Part shown: one piece after another, positions 19,828 through 27,599 of the stretch
How the letters are laid out: every line of letters begins with the position of its first letter
Position numbering within the stretch: position 1 is the stretch's first letter
Assembly: GCF_019457905.1 (NCBI RefSeq)
Contig: NZ_JAHZSV010000015.1
Span: forward strand, 62,001-126,000
DNA length: 64,000 nt
Direction: 5' to 3'
DNA from: Flagellimonas abyssi
GTDB lineage: Bacteria; Bacteroidota; Bacteroidia; Flavobacteriales; Flavobacteriaceae
Made by a program: the position numbers and the translations under genes
The notes under the pieces: model-generated
The model's input: the letters and a program-made list of their open reading frames with translations, nothing else
Databases searched by the model: none
What the model was told of the DNA's origin: nothing

Positions 19828-20127
19828 ATGCCCGCCAACAAAAAATACCTGACCCCATCTACCTCGCAACGTTTTGCCAAGATATCCGCTGCCATTTTGG
19901 GCGGTTTGATCGTTGCCGTAACTTTTCATATGGCACTGGCCAGCTGGTTTAATCACGTTACCGTGATCATCACCAGTACCTTTTCCGCTTTTATCCTATG
20001 GGCCATTTTAATGGTTGTTGCTTTTTTGGGCAAAAATGGCTGGAAAATCTGGGGCATCTATCTTTTGGCAAGCCTTGTGCTCTTTGTGATCTTTTATTTC
20101 GGAAACCAAACCAACCCACTTGTTTAA
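19828..20127 (+). CDS. Small membrane protein of the iron operon (DUF3649-like)
   Basis: This 99-residue protein has three membrane segments (about 17-38, 44-66, 75-93). The N-terminal arrangement, a basic stretch and then FAKISAAILGGLIVAVTFHMALA, resembles DUF3649 proteins (RxxAAxLGGYxxA), a family found in siderophore-uptake operons. It starts 3 bases after the previous gene and ends 3 bases before the PepSY gene, so the three are tightly coupled. The biochemical role is unknown. Confidence 0.78.
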   Translation: MPANKKYLTPSTSQRFAKISAAILGGLIVAVTFHMALASWFNHVTVIITSTFSAFILWAILMVVAFLGKNGWKIWGIYLLASLVLFVIFYFGNQTNPLV

Positions 20128-20130
20128 ACC

Positions 20131-21693
20131 ATGGGAAACCGCATCTACAATATATTGTTCCACACGCATACCGTAAGCGGTATCGTAATCAGCGTTGCAC
20201 TTTACGTTATTTTCTTTACAGGTTCGTTCTCCTTCTTCAGGGATGAGATTACCAATTGGCAACGCGGGCATACCGTGACCCAGGAAGATGCAATATCCGG
20301 AAGCGTGGACCAATATCTTGACGAACTCTCCAAAGAACACAATCTTTATGGTCGTGATGTGGAGCTGCGCCATTATTATAATGAAAGAAATATTTCCGTA
20401 AGCATTGGGGCTTCTCAAGACTCTCTAGCCACTGAAAAAGACAAAGCCCGCGTCTTTTTTTATTTGGATACGGTGGACAATACCAAAGGAAGCTACGAGG
20501 GCAATTACCATTTGGGCGAGTTTTTGTACCGCCTTCACTTTTTGGACCAAATCCCATATCCCTACGGCAGATATTTATCGGGATTGGTGGCCTTCTTCTT
20601 CTTATTTGCAATTATCACGGGAATCTTGGTGCATTGGAACAAGATTGTCTCCAACTTTTACACCTTCAGGCCGTGGGCCAAGATCAAAACTATTTGGACG
20701 GATGCCCATACTGCTTTAGGGGTAATCGGTTTCCCTTTTCAATTTGTGTATGCCGTTACCGGAGCCTTCTTTTTGCTCAAGGGCGTTTTGATTCTTCCTG
20801 TGGTGATGGGAATGTACGATGGTGACCAAAACAAACTATTTGAAGACCTGGAGTACAATCATCCTGTATATGAATTTCAGAACGAGAAACTGAACAAAGA
20901 GATTCATCTTGATCAACTTGTGGGCCAAATGAAGGAGGAATGGCCCAATTTTAGAATGACCGAAACCCACATCTTTAATTACGGGGACAAAAATATGCAT
21001 GCCGCCATCAGCGGATACCTTGGTTACGAAACTAAATTAAATGGTCTTGGATACCGAATCTACAATATGGCCGATGGTTCCATCGTGGACGAAAAAGTTC
21101 CTGCGAAAAACAATTCATATTTGGATGCAGTTAAAAACATGATGTTCCGTCTTCACTTTGGTGATTATGCGGGCATCGGGCTTCGTTTAATATCTTTTAT
21201 TCTTGGACTGATCTCCTGTTTTGTTATCCTATCCGGGATCATGATCTGGCTTGTAGCTCGTGATAAAAAGAATATCCCAGAAAAACGCAGAAAATTTAAC
21301 GCACAAGTAGCCAATTGGTATATGGCCATCTGCCTTACCCTACTTCCCATTACTGCTCTAGAGTTTATCCTTGTAAAGTTTGCAACAGAAGTCAACCGCA
21401 CCTTTTTGTACCAGACCTATTTTCTTGTTTGGTTAGCTGCATCTGTTTTCTTTATCCTTAAAAAGGATATTGCCTTTACCAATAAATGGACATTGATCTC
21501 TGGTGGTATTTTGGGATTGTTGGTTCCGATTGCCAACGGGATTGCATCGGGCAATTGGATTTGGATAGCCTATCAAAATGGATACCAGCACATTCTTTTG
21601 GTGGATTTGCTCTGGTTAATTTTGGGAATTGTATCGCTCTGGATAGCTTTCTTTAAACTGAATACCCCTAAAAAAGAACTCGCACCTTCCTAA
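20131..21693 (+). CDS. PepSY domain iron-regulated membrane protein
   Basis: This 520-residue inner-membrane protein is of the PepSY-associated TM family, which occurs with siderophore receptors and has been linked to ferric-siderophore reduction in the periplasm. The first membrane segment lies near residues 10-32 (HTHTVSGIVISVALYVIFFTG). A large extracytoplasmic part follows, then further segments around 147-168, 195-222, 345-372 and four more towards the C-terminus. His residues lie in and near the segments (FHTHTVSG, FRLHFGDYAG), as in heme- or iron-handling proteins. It is the last gene of the iron operon and ends 2 bases from the convergent DUF1801 gene. Confidence 0.88.
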   Translation: MGNRIYNILFHTHTVSGIVISVALYVIFFTGSFSFFRDEITNWQRGHTVTQEDAISGSVDQYLDELSKEHNLYGRDVELRHYYNERNISVSIGASQDSLATEKDKARVFFYLDTVDNTKGSYEGNYHLGEFLYRLHFLDQIPYPYGRYLSGLVAFFFLFAIITGILVHWNKIVSNFYTFRPWAKIKTIWTDAHTALGVIGFPFQFVYAVTGAFFLLKGVLILPVVMGMYDGDQNKLFEDLEYNHPVYEFQNEKLNKEIHLDQLVGQMKEEWPNFRMTETHIFNYGDKNMHAAISGYLGYETKLNGLGYRIYNMADGSIVDEKVPAKNNSYLDAVKNMMFRLHFGDYAGIGLRLISFILGLISCFVILSGIMIWLVARDKKNIPEKRRKFNAQVANWYMAICLTLLPITALEFILVKFATEVNRTFLYQTYFLVWLAASVFFILKKDIAFTNKWTLISGGILGLLVPIANGIASGNWIWIAYQNGYQHILLVDLLWLILGIVSLWIAFFKLNTPKKELAPS

Positions 21694-21695
21694 AC

Positions 21696-22064
21696 CTACT
21701 TCTTGTAAAATCCTTTATGTTTAAGCGAATAGCATTCCTGTAAAACCTCCTCCAACACCTCTTGGTCGATTTCTTCCAACGAAAAATAGCGAAGCGATTT
21801 GACCACCTTTCGGTTTTCATTGACCATTTTATCCAAATGCAATGTGAGATGGGCCGAATTCCAAAAGGCTATGTCCACATACTTCTTTTTTTGGGAAACA
21901 TTTAAATAGCAGATGGGCTGTTTGCCCGCATAAAAGCAAGGGATGCTCCATTTATATTTCATGTCAACATCAGGAACAACAGACTCTATCACCGCTTTTA
22001 GGTGCAACAAAATGCTTCTGTAAGGTTCTGCCTGGTTGATGATATACTCTTCTGCTGGATTCAT
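21696..22064 (-). CDS. DUF1801 domain protein
   Basis: This 122-residue cytoplasmic protein of the DUF1801 (YdhG-like) fold family has NPAEEYIINQAEPYRSILLHL, a typical start, then MKYKWSIPCFYAGKQPICYLNV and VDIAFWNSAHL. The tail is basic (KHKGFYKK). Function is unknown. It overlaps nothing and ends 2 bases from the PepSY gene on the other strand. The next gene upstream on its own strand (DUF808) lies 13 bases away, so they may be co-transcribed. Confidence 0.85.
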   Translation of the reverse strand: MNPAEEYIINQAEPYRSILLHLKAVIESVVPDVDMKYKWSIPCFYAGKQPICYLNVSQKKKYVDIAFWNSAHLTLHLDKMVNENRKVVKSLRYFSLEEIDQEVLEEVLQECYSLKHKGFYKK

Positions 22065-22077
22065 AAAAATGACTTGC

Positions 22078-22950
22078 TTACGACCTACTTTTGAACAGCT
22101 TTTTCACCAACTTCAATATTAGAAGCGCAACAAATCCGATGACCAGCCCAAAAATAAAATCCTTTAACAAGGAGGGCAGGCTTGGGAACAAATGATGGAA
22201 AAATTCAATATTATGGGTAAAAATACCCCCTGAAACCAACAATAGGGCCAAGGTTCCAACAATTGACAAGCCTTTGATGATTTTTGGAAGTGCATTCACC
22301 AAAACTTTACCCACCTTATCGGAGAAGCTATCCGTTTGTTCGTTCAGGTTAATGAGCTTGTAACCGTAATCGTCCATACGAACAATTAAAGCAACAATAC
22401 CATAAACCCCAACAGTGGCCAATAACGCCACGACGGACACAGTGGCAATACGAATGGTCAATGGTTCATTGACCACGGTACTCAATGCAATAATGACAAT
22501 CTCAATAGAAAGTATGAAATCCGTGATGATGGCCTGCTTTATTTTTTGTTTCTCAAGCTCCGGCAAATCTTCTTTAGGTATTTCGGTGGGGGCGGCGTCA
22601 TGGGCTTCCTCTCCTCTATGAAAAATGTACTCGTATACCTTTTCCGCCCCTTCATAAGCCAGATAGACCCCACCTAAAATTAAGATAACAGTAATAGCAA
22701 CGGGCAGATAGGCACTCAACAAAAATGCTATGGGCAGAATAATCAATTTGTTCAAGAATGAACCTTTGGTAATGGCCCATAGTACGGGAATTTCCCGGCT
22801 GGATAAAAATCCCGTTGCCTTTTCGGCATTCACCGCCAAGTCATCCCCCAAAATACCTGCTGTTTTTTTTGTGGCGACCTTGCTCATCGTTGCCACATCA
22901 TCCATAAGTGCGGAAATATCATCTAAAACAGCAAAAAAACCTGATGCCAT
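22078..22950 (-). CDS. DUF808 (YedI-like) inner-membrane protein
   Basis: This 290-residue membrane protein of the DUF808/YedI family starts with MASGFFAVLDDISALMDDVA, the family hallmark. KVATKKTAGILGDDLAVNAE and several membrane segments follow (near 75-105, 155-200, 225-250 and 255-282). The role is unknown; the length is normal for the family. Transcription would run on into the DUF1801 gene. Confidence 0.93.
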   Translation of the reverse strand: MASGFFAVLDDISALMDDVATMSKVATKKTAGILGDDLAVNAEKATGFLSSREIPVLWAITKGSFLNKLIILPIAFLLSAYLPVAITVILILGGVYLAYEGAEKVYEYIFHRGEEAHDAAPTEIPKEDLPELEKQKIKQAIITDFILSIEIVIIALSTVVNEPLTIRIATVSVVALLATVGVYGIVALIVRMDDYGYKLINLNEQTDSFSDKVGKVLVNALPKIIKGLSIVGTLALLLVSGGIFTHNIEFFHHLFPSLPSLLKDFIFGLVIGFVALLILKLVKKLFKSRS

Positions 22951-23041
22951 AAGCTTTGTTTAAGGTTAGTGATTTAAGTTGGAGACAAAATAAATAAATC
23001 CAACCTTAAGAATAATGGTCAAAATCGAAAAAACTATTGTC

Positions 23042-23497
23042 TTAAATGCCTTCCATGGACATTAAGGTGGCCGCCCAAATAATTACAGAGGAGAAAAAGA
23101 TTCCGATTGTATTTGCCGCAAAAGCTTCACGTTTTTTCATTTTGAATAGGTATGCTGCTATGCTACCGGCATAAACCCCTGTACCTGGCAGGGGAATCAT
23201 AACAAACAATACAATCCCCAAGAATCCGAAACGCTGTATTTTGTTTCCCGAACCCTTTTTGGCTCTTTGACCTACGAAGACAGCGGACTTTTTATAAAAA
23301 CGCCATTTGATCAAATGACGGTTGATGTATTCCAAAAAGAACATCATTAAAGGAAATACCATTACATTGGCCAAAAAACACACAATAAATACAACATACT
23401 CATTAACCCCTTGGTACATCCCGTAGGGAATACCGACCTTGGCCTCTCCAAAAGGCGATATACTCCAAAGTGCCGCTATAATCAAATCTTTGTGCAA
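23042..23497 (-). CDS. Small multidrug-export family membrane protein
   Basis: This 151-residue protein resembles the COG2426 'small multi-drug export' family. It has ISPFGEAKVGIPYGMYQG near the N-terminus, membrane segments around 30-55, 95-120 and 128-148, and the conserved PLPGTGVYAG loop near 102-111. The start is a TTG at 23497: no ATG or GTG exists between it and the in-frame stop upstream, and the next Met is after the conserved GEAKxGIP motif. Export of drugs by this family is a database label rather than something the sequence proves. Confidence 0.82.
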   Translation of the reverse strand: MHKDLIIAALWSISPFGEAKVGIPYGMYQGVNEYVVFIVCFLANVMVFPLMMFFLEYINRHLIKWRFYKKSAVFVGQRAKKGSGNKIQRFGFLGIVLFVMIPLPGTGVYAGSIAAYLFKMKKREAFAANTIGIFFSSVIIWAATLMSMEGI

Positions 23498-23608
23498 CGT
23501 AGTTATAATTTAAGCTGACAAAATTAATCAGGAATTTACATTTTGCGTCTTTGGCAACCCTTAAAAGTTTATTAATTGTGATTTATGTAGATTAAGTTCT
23601 AAATAACT

Positions 23609-23902
23609 TTAAGCCAGGGAAGAAAATGATGAGCCATTTATAGCCTGATCAAAACCAGACAGAATTTGATTAGTATACTCCTTTGGAGTTCTATCCGATA
23701 TAGAAACCCGTTTATTGTCCACATCCACATTGAAATGAAAGCTGGAAAAGTCGGTATCGACATCCAGTCTAGACAACAGGAATCGCATAATTCTTGGTCT
23801 GAGGCTGTACTCTAAATCAATACAAGTCCTTTGCATTGCTGGATTGTCATCTCCAGAAAACACCCAATTGAATTTCACTGGCTTACGGAAATTAGGACAC
23901 AC
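23609..23902 (-). CDS. Hypothetical small protein
   Basis: This 97-codon frame opens with a GTG at 23902 and gives a soluble, acidic, protein-like sequence (CIDLEYSLRPRIMRFLLSRL, FHFNVDVDNKRVSISDRTP). No family is recognised. There is no ATG upstream before a stop. A later start at a second GTG (VKFNWVF) is possible. Confidence 0.4.
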   Translation of the reverse strand: MCPNFRKPVKFNWVFSGDDNPAMQRTCIDLEYSLRPRIMRFLLSRLDVDTDFSSFHFNVDVDNKRVSISDRTPKEYTNQILSGFDQAINGSSFSSLA

Positions 23903-23958
23903 AATATACTAAAAAACAGTCCACAGTCAACCTATAAGCATGTTTTTTGGACGAAGAG

Positions 23959-25164
23959 TTATTCTTTACCGTCCACGTAATCTTGTAGGTATGCATAACG
24001 TTCGGTCAGCTTCCCATTTTGGGTCATACGGGCCCTTTCAAGAACTCCGTCTTTGTCGTTATTGAAAAACGAGGGGATTACATACTTAGAGAATGCTTCG
24101 CCAAAACCAACACTGGCATCCCTGGGCAATTCACAGGGCAAGTTGTCCACGGCCATTACGGCAATGGCATTTTCCGACATAAAATCGGTTTCTTTTTCAG
24201 AATACGGGTCATAGCCATAAATGGGGTCCGCAATGGTAGACGGACGAATGGTGGTTGCCACCGGGCCATCAATATCACAACTGATATCGGCCACTACTTT
24301 TATTTTGAATTCCGGTTGTTTGGCATCTTCCCGGGTATACAGGTATGGTGCGCCGTCACCATAAAAATGTCCCGCAATATAAAAATCTGTCACTTCGGCA
24401 AATCGGAAAAAATTTGATTTGTATTCCCCAGGGTTCTTGAAAAAATCCAATTTGTTGCCACGGACACCATCCTTACGCTTGTTATAATCAGAGGCATCTA
24501 TCTGGCAATATACTGGCTCTTTGAAGGTGTCGCTCAGGTATTCGGAGACACTTACTTTTTTTAAACCCATACCATCCAACATTTCCTTTGCCCCATTGCC
24601 CACTCTACCTTTGCCGGTAAGCAATATTTTGATGTTGGGCAGCTTTATTTTTTTAAGCTCGTTAATCAAGGCCTTCTGATCCAGAAGAGACTCGGCTTTG
24701 GGCAATTGATACAGGTTATATTTTAATCCGTAAGTTCTGAACCCGTTGTAGGCTCCAACAATTCCCGCATAGCGCCCGAATGCCACCAATCTGGCCCCTT
24801 TAGCGTTGGTAATTACCTCATGATCGTACAACTCGATGTTTTTGTCCAATATGGCTCGGAGCAGTTCCCTATTGTAAGGTTGCTTTTTTATGGTATGGGA
24901 AAAAAAGAAATATTTTTTATTGGGAATCAACGCATCAATGGGAACTTCCTTTACGCCAAGTAGCACTTCGCAAACTTCCATATCATTGACCACTGATAGG
25001 CCTTTATCGGTATATTCTTGGTCTGAAAACACTCGAATTGGTGAGGATTCGACCAAAATATCGGCCTTTGGGAATTTGGACAAGACATTTTGACATTCTT
25101 CTGGGGATAGCACTACCCTGCGGTCTGGTGGATTTTTACGTTCCCTGATAATTCCGAACTTCAT
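23959..25164 (-). CDS. Saccharopine dehydrogenase / alanine dehydrogenase-like NAD(P) oxidoreductase
   Basis: This 401-residue protein has the two-part AlaDH/PNT architecture. The N-terminal domain (MKFGIIRERKNPPDRRVVLSPEE, 1-23) is followed by KGARLVAFGRYAGIVGAYNG near 140-160, typical of LYS1-type saccharopine dehydrogenases. A dinucleotide-binding loop lies at about 205-215 (LLTGKGRVGNGAKEML), and VVADISCDIDGPVATTIRPS near 310 is a strong family marker. The reaction is probably NAD(P)-dependent oxidation or reduction of a saccharopine-like or other amino acid. Flavobacteria normally make lysine by the diaminopimelate route, so a biosynthetic LYS1 role is doubtful. It is monocistronic, with ssrA next to it on the other strand. 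Confidence 0.85.
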   Translation of the reverse strand: MKFGIIRERKNPPDRRVVLSPEECQNVLSKFPKADILVESSPIRVFSDQEYTDKGLSVVNDMEVCEVLLGVKEVPIDALIPNKKYFFFSHTIKKQPYNRELLRAILDKNIELYDHEVITNAKGARLVAFGRYAGIVGAYNGFRTYGLKYNLYQLPKAESLLDQKALINELKKIKLPNIKILLTGKGRVGNGAKEMLDGMGLKKVSVSEYLSDTFKEPVYCQIDASDYNKRKDGVRGNKLDFFKNPGEYKSNFFRFAEVTDFYIAGHFYGDGAPYLYTREDAKQPEFKIKVVADISCDIDGPVATTIRPSTIADPIYGYDPYSEKETDFMSENAIAVMAVDNLPCELPRDASVGFGEAFSKYVIPSFFNNDKDGVLERARMTQNGKLTERYAYLQDYVDGKE

Positions 25165-25227
25165 ATAACATTTTGGTATAATTGTTGACCAAAATAAGAG
25201 GAAAAGGCAGGGTAAGCAAACTTTTTA

Positions 25228-25254
25228 TTGTTTGATGGATATGCGTTACCTTTG
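25228..25254 (+). promoter_or_regulatory. Promoter of the structured RNA at 25261
   Basis: TTG (25228-25230), 16 bases, then TACCTTTG (25247-25254), an exact -7 match. The predicted start falls at about 25261, the first base of the GCGTTAGGG structured element, so the RNA seems to be transcribed from its own promoter. Confidence 0.55.
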
Positions 25255-25260
25255 CCGACC

Positions 25261-25356
25261 GCGTTAGGGATAGAGGCAAGTACCCTGCCTGCGGCAAGCA
25301 GGCTTGTACGGCCGATAGCCCGACCGAAATGTTGCGAAGCGATATTTGGGTAACGC
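25261..25356 (+). ncRNA. Structured non-coding RNA element (Flavo-1-like?)
   Basis: This 96-base element is closed by GCGTTA (25261-25266) and TAACGC (25351-25356). Inside, GGG (25267-25269) can pair with CCC (25319-25321). A long hairpin has GTAC-CCT-GCCTGC, loop GGCAA, then GCAGGC-TT-GTAC. A second hairpin is AAATGTTGC-GAA-GCGATATTT (25327-25347). No open frame of interest covers it. Sequences of the form GCGTTAGGGAT ... GATAGCCCGACC ... TAACGC recur in Flavobacteriaceae, and I think this may be the Rfam Flavo-1 motif, but I cannot verify the name. It lies just upstream of ssrA and has its own promoter. Confidence 0.6.
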
Positions 25357-25394
25357 TCTAAAAAGAGTTCTTTGATAAAAAAGTGAGAGATGTT

Positions 25395-25422
25395 TATGCC
25401 CTTCGACTTCGCTCAGGGCATA
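25395..25422. repeat. REP-like palindromic element
   Basis: TATGCCCT (25395-25402) and AGGGCATA (25415-25422) are perfect inverted arms around TCGACTTCGCTC. The core CCCTTCGACTTCGCTCAGGG is a short extragenic palindrome that I have seen scattered through many bacterial genomes. It lies between the structured RNA and ssrA. Confidence 0.55.
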
Positions 25423-25460
25423 ATTCGTTTACGGTAAGCTAAGCTCACCTAACTCATTAT

Positions 25461-25857
25461 GGGGCCGACCGGTTTTGACAGCAAGACCAATGGCGATGTA
25501 AGCATGCCGAGCGCTGGGATATAGCTCGTTAATCTCATGTTTCACACTTTTAATTGGCGAAAATAATTACGCTCTTGCCGCATAATCTGAATTATAGTAA
25601 GATTTGCCTCGTCCCTACAAGGTAGGGAAGCGAGATGTTCCTGAATAGCCCTTGTTGACGGCGATTCGTTTAGGAGCACCAAAAAAGTCAACACAAGGGT
25701 GTCCGCTCGCTTTGGCGACACCTCTAAAACCTAAAGAAGATAAGTGTATGTTAGGCCGTATCTGGTCAGGCATACATCGAAAATTAAGCAGATACTAAGC
25801 ATGTAGAAAGCATGGTTATTGCTTGTTTGGACGAGGGTTCGAATCCCTCCGGCTCCA
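25461..25857 (+). ncRNA. ssrA: tmRNA (ssrA)
   Basis: This is a one-piece transfer-messenger RNA, which rescues stalled ribosomes. The 5' end GGGGCCG (25461-25467) pairs with CGGCTCC (25850-25856) to form the acceptor stem; A25857 is the discriminator base. The genome continues CTA rather than CCA, so CCA is added after transcription. The TPsiC part is GAGGGTTCGAATCCCTC. The tag reading frame at 25556-25585 (GGC resume codon to TAA) encodes GENNYALAA, a flavobacterial tag ending in the protease signal ALAA. Pseudoknot-like pairings are present between the tag and the 3' part. A tyrosine recombinase gene lies directly downstream. Confidence 0.95.
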
Positions 25858-25883
25858 CTAAAACACCATCAAAACAACACATT

Positions 25884-25919
25884 AAACCTGTAAATTACTG
25901 ATTTACAGGTTTTTTTATT
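25884..25919 (+). terminator. Terminator of ssrA
   Basis: A perfect 12-bp stem AAACCTGTAAAT / ATTTACAGGTTT (25884-25895 and 25901-25912) with loop TACTG is followed by a T-rich tract. It lies 27 bases after the tmRNA. Confidence 0.9.
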
Positions 25920-25966
25920 TTATTTGGTTTCGTTTAATCTCAATTAAAATCAGTTTGAAAGGCACC

Positions 25967-26091
25967 AAATCGATACCCATTTTAAAAATTAAAAAAAGGT
26001 ATCGATATCCTTGTAATATTCTCTTTTATAATATTTTACAAAACTCCAATAAGTTATTTTTCATACCTTTATTGACATAAATCGATACCCA
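25967..26091. repeat. ATCGATACC repeats before the integrase gene
   Basis: AAATCGATACCCA occurs twice as an exact 13-base direct repeat (25967-25979 and 26079-26091), and its core occurs once inverted as GGTATCGAT (25998-26006). The second direct copy ends 4 bases before the integrase ATG. The intervening sequence is A/T rich and has no gene. The layout suggests arm-type binding sites for the recombinase and/or an autoregulatory operator. Confidence 0.55.
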
Positions 26092-26095
26092 AAAT

Positions 26096-27322
26096 ATGTC
26101 AAATTCCTTTGCAGTCTTATTTTACCTTAAAGACAAACGTCTCGACAAGAACGGGAAAGCCGGACTATACCTAAGATTAACAGTAAATGGCCAACGATCA
26201 GTAATAAGCCTTCATAGAAAAATCGATCCTGAAAAATGGGACTCCAGAATGAACAGATTGAAAGGAAAAGGAGTTGAAGCGGAAGAACTAAATCGATTCA
26301 TGTCCACTGTTCGTCATAAGGTAAATAAGATTCACCATGAATTAGTAGAAGAAGGAGAATTTTTCACTGTACATGATGTAAAGGATAAGTTTTTAGGCAA
26401 TGACAAAAGGGTTAAGATGTTATTGGAACTCTTTGATCAACACAACCAGCAAATGAAGAAGCTAATTGATATTGAATTTGCTCTGGGTACCTATAAAAGA
26501 TATAATACCACAAGAAATCACATCGCTGAATTTATAAAGTCTGAATTCGGAAAGTCAGATATCCCTGTTCGAGATGTGGATTTGAAATTCATTAAAGGAT
26601 TTGAGTACTTCCTAAAAACTGCCAAAGAATGTAACCATAACTCGGCTTTGAAATACATCAACAACTTCAAGAAAATCATCCGTATGGCAGTAGCACATGA
26701 GTGGATCAGCAAAGATCCATTTTACAACTATAAAGTGCACTTCAAAACCGTAGAGCGTGAATTTCTATCCAAGGAAGAGTTGCAGATTTTGGTGAGCAAA
26801 GAAATAGAAGGGCAACGTTTGAATGTTGTGCGCGATATGTTTGTTTTCTGCTGCTATACCGGGCTTTCCTATATAGATGTCCAAAAACTACAGCCAAACC
26901 ATATTGTCAAACATATAGACGGAACCCTTTGGATAAAATCCAAACGGACCAAAACAAAATCCAGATTGGGAATTCCACTACTCCCAACAGCCTTGGCCAT
27001 CATTGAAAAATATGAAGATCATCCCAAAGTAGCCAATGGAGATTGCGTTCTTCCAGTATTAAGCAACCAGAAATCCAACGCATATCTTAAAGAGATTGCC
27101 GACCTCTGTGCCATTAAAAAGAATTTGACGACCCATTTGGCCAGACATACTTTTGCTACAACCGTGACCCTATCCAATGGCGTACCCATTGAAACTGTTG
27201 GGCAAATGCTTGGTCACAAAAATCTTCGTACGACCCAACATTATGCCAAAATCATTGATAGAAAAGTTAGCGAAGATATGGCTGTATTGAAAGAGGTTTT
27301 AGGTAAACAAAATACAATGTGA
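26096..27322 (+). CDS. Tyrosine recombinase / integrase (Bacteroidota mobile-element type)
   Basis: This 408-residue site-specific recombinase has an arm-binding domain (about 1-95), a SAM-like core-binding domain (about 105-205) and a tyrosine-recombinase catalytic domain (about 215-400). Visible catalytic residues are the Lys in KSKRTKTKSR, HxxR in HLARHTF, the His in GHKNLRTTQHY, and the nucleophile Tyr of HYAKI. The first catalytic Arg, expected in a TGLR-type motif, is replaced by Ser (CYTGLSYIDVQKL), as in integrases of Bacteroides conjugative transposons. Its place just after the 3' end of ssrA, a classic integration site, suggests that it inserted an element there. No excisionase or transfer genes are seen nearby. 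Confidence 0.93.
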   Translation: MSNSFAVLFYLKDKRLDKNGKAGLYLRLTVNGQRSVISLHRKIDPEKWDSRMNRLKGKGVEAEELNRFMSTVRHKVNKIHHELVEEGEFFTVHDVKDKFLGNDKRVKMLLELFDQHNQQMKKLIDIEFALGTYKRYNTTRNHIAEFIKSEFGKSDIPVRDVDLKFIKGFEYFLKTAKECNHNSALKYINNFKKIIRMAVAHEWISKDPFYNYKVHFKTVEREFLSKEELQILVSKEIEGQRLNVVRDMFVFCCYTGLSYIDVQKLQPNHIVKHIDGTLWIKSKRTKTKSRLGIPLLPTALAIIEKYEDHPKVANGDCVLPVLSNQKSNAYLKEIADLCAIKKNLTTHLARHTFATTVTLSNGVPIETVGQMLGHKNLRTTQHYAKIIDRKVSEDMAVLKEVLGKQNTM

Positions 27323-27379
27323 ATTGAAAAGGTCCATATCCCTAGCTAACATAGCTCAAGGAAATAGCAATAAATCAAC

Positions 27380-27401
27380 CATTGTTGAACAATCAACAAT
27401 G
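27380..27401. repeat. Inverted repeat after the integrase gene
   Basis: CATTGTTGA and TCAACAATG form perfect 9-base arms around ACAA. There is no T-run, so this is either a weak RNA hairpin or a protein site. The rest of the 277-base gap 27323-27599 shows no gene apart from the candidate sulfatase leader. Confidence 0.35.
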
Positions 27402-27526
27402 CATACGCTTGGATTCAGATTTACCCTTTATTTATTTACCTAAGAAATTTAGAAGAAATGACGGTGTATCCAATATAAGTATCATCTAGAATTGGGTGAT
27501 TTAAGCAAGCAACTTGATTTTTATAT

Positions 27527-27534
27527 TAGTTTTG
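27527..27534 (+). promoter_or_regulatory. -7 promoter element for the sulfatase gene
   Basis: TAGTTTTG matches TAnnTTTG and would start transcription near 27541, which favours the ATG at 27558 or 27600 over the ORF-opening start at 27492. No well-spaced -33 TTG is seen. Confidence 0.35.
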
Positions 27535-27599
27535 TAAAACCAGGGTTCACCAAAAAAATGAAACAAGACCATCCGTATCCAAACTTCCAACTATACACC

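Noticed and set aside
25836-25857. Separate tRNA suggested by the GGTTCGAATCC T-loop
   Set aside because: This is the tRNA-like 3' part of the tmRNA; no cloverleaf with its own anticodon arm fits upstream.
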